In this document: in pieces, positions 21,704-22,446 of the stretch
How positions within the stretch are numbered: the first letter of the stretch is position 1
Layout of the letters: each line of letters begins with the position of its first letter
Source: an uncultured Candidatus Melainabacteria bacterium
Lineage (GTDB): Bacteria > Cyanobacteriota > Vampirovibrionia > Gastranaerophilales > Gastranaerophilaceae
Assembly (NCBI GenBank): GCA_934717895.1
Contig: CAKUZO010000027.1
Location: 1-22,446, forward strand
Length of the DNA: 22,446 nt
Direction of reading: 5' to 3'
Position numbers and translations under genes: made by a program
Notes under the pieces: generated by a model
Told to the model about the DNA's origin: nothing
The model's input: only the letters and a program-made list of their open reading frames with translations
Database searches by the model: none

Positions 21704-22345
21704 ATGGCAAATATTTTAGTATATTTACTCGATGGAAAAATTTATATCAACTTAACTAATAGATGTACAAATGACTGTATTTTTTGCCTTAGAAAAGACA
21801 AAGACGACGTTGTCGGTCAAACTTTATGGTTGGACAATGAAAACTCAAATGCCGACGATGTTATAAAACAGTTTGAAGAGAAACGAAATGAGCTTCTTAC
21901 AACTCACAATTTACCATTTAAGGAAGTTATTTTCTGTGGTTACGGGGAACCGATGTTGAAGTTTGATGTCATGAAACAAGTGGCAAAATATATCAAAGAC
22001 AAATACCCTGAAACTAAGATTAGAGTAAATACAAACGGGCATGCAAATTACGTTTATAAGAAGAATGTTGTACCGGAATGCAAAGGACTTATTGATGAGT
22101 TTTCAGTAAGTTTGAACGGTTCAACAAAAGAAGAATATGACGAACTTTCTCAACCAAAGTTTGATGAAGCATACGATGAGATGAAAAAATTCATTAAAGC
22201 TTGTTCTGATGAGGGAATTTCAGTTGTTACAAGTGTTGTAGAAGGCTACAAAGGCAGACATCTGGATTTGAAAAAATGCGAAGAAATCGCAAAAAGCTTA
22301 GGTGCAAAATTTCGCGTCAGAGAATGGATTAAAAACGGATATTAA
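21704..22345 (+). CDS. TatD-associated-type radical SAM protein, 213 aa
   Basis: The three-Cys motif of radical SAM enzymes is present as NRCTNDCIFCLR (CxxxCxxC), placed right after YLLDGKIYINLT, as in the small TatD-linked radical SAM family. CGYGEPMLKFDV, the SAM-contacting glycine motif, and VNTNGHANY follow. It should bind a 4Fe-4S cluster and cleave SAM; the substrate is unknown. I chose ATG at 21704 rather than an in-frame TTG at 21689, because GGAAAGG (21691-21697) is correctly placed for the ATG and the family begins there. No tatD gene is in view; instead an acyl-CoA synthetase-like gene starts 44 bp downstream. The call rests on length and motif layout. Confidence 0.8.
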   Translation: MANILVYLLDGKIYINLTNRCTNDCIFCLRKDKDDVVGQTLWLDNENSNADDVIKQFEEKRNELLTTHNLPFKEVIFCGYGEPMLKFDVMKQVAKYIKDKYPETKIRVNTNGHANYVYKKNVVPECKGLIDEFSVSLNGSTKEEYDELSQPKFDEAYDEMKKFIKACSDEGISVVTSVVEGYKGRHLDLKKCEEIAKSLGAKFRVREWIKNGY

Positions 22346-22389
22346 TATTATAACTCATTTATAAAACAGACCAAAAGAAAGGAAAAAAC

Positions 22390-22446
22390 ATGAACATTTT
22401 AGACAAAATCATGAAACCAAAATCAATTGCGGTTATTGGTGCGTCA
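22390..22446 (+). CDS. Probable ADP-forming acetate/acyl-CoA synthetase, partial (first 19 codons)
   Basis: The gene runs off the window. MNILDKIMKPKSIAVIGAS shows the first strand and the GAS turn of a CoA-binding Rossmann fold, as at the N-terminus of ADP-forming acetyl-CoA synthetases and related protein acetyltransferases. AAAGGAAA precedes the ATG. With 44 bp between them, it is likely co-transcribed with the radical SAM gene. Only 19 residues are visible, so the exact family member cannot be fixed. Confidence 0.6.
   Translation, partial: MNILDKIMKPKSIAVIGAS

Noticed and set aside
1..22446. tRNA or rRNA genes
   Set aside because: I scanned the gaps by eye for cloverleaf features such as GGTTCGAATCC-like arms and saw none. 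A dedicated search could not be run.

Overview
The window is AT-rich bacterial chromosome using the standard code, with short intergenic gaps, small operons on both strands and intrinsic terminators between many of them. The core genes (leuS, rplJ, rplL, clpP, lspA, panC, bioD, bioA) are bacterial but not diagnostic. Two things lean towards an uncultured gut lineage of the non-photosynthetic cyanobacterial relatives (Gastranaerophilales/Vampirovibrionia). One is a small protein carrying FG-type motifs; the other is a pair of proteins starting MGLAASQARFL and MSFLIFAYRKL, which resemble sequences I associate with that group. This assignment is an inference from style, not a database result.

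Layout. 1-723 has no convincing gene. It holds a mosaic of REP-like palindromes, a long imperfect hairpin and an 8-bp tandem repeat; two of its segments recur in inverted orientation near 6.9 kb and 14.15 kb. 724-1191 encodes an unknown protein. 1307-2845 (minus) is a TPR protein and 2986-4767 (minus) a U32-family protein. From 4843, divergent to the U32 gene, a sensor-less histidine kinase overlaps a REC / degenerate GGDEF-like / REC protein. bioD-bioA (7091-9192) form a biotin operon. leuS (9329-11821, minus) is divergent from a secreted NTF2-like protein coupled to lspA (11894-13257). A 475-bp gap then holds an orphan minus-strand terminator and the strong promoter of a 95-residue protein (13733-14020).

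After a terminator shared by convergent genes comes a 670-residue protein (14230-16242, minus) with helical ends and a long beta-rich middle. Next is rplJ-rplL (minus), preceded by a leader that looks like the L10 autoregulatory attenuator. panC and a two-helix membrane protein overlap by 4 bp (minus) and lie divergent from clpP. A 173-residue coiled-coil protein (20466-20987) follows; its two ends align without gaps to the ends of the 670-residue protein. The window closes with a 5-formyl-THF cyclo-ligase (minus), a TatD-associated type radical SAM protein, and the first 19 codons of a probable ADP-forming acyl-CoA synthetase.

The most interesting points are: (1) the 670/173-residue pair sharing terminal modules; (2) the two-gene signalling cassette with no visible sensor or output domain; (3) four genes whose TATAAT box lies 6-7 nt before the ATG with no Shine-Dalgarno sequence, suggesting leaderless mRNAs; and (4) the dispersed repeat families, including one with four 8-bp tandem units at each of two loci.
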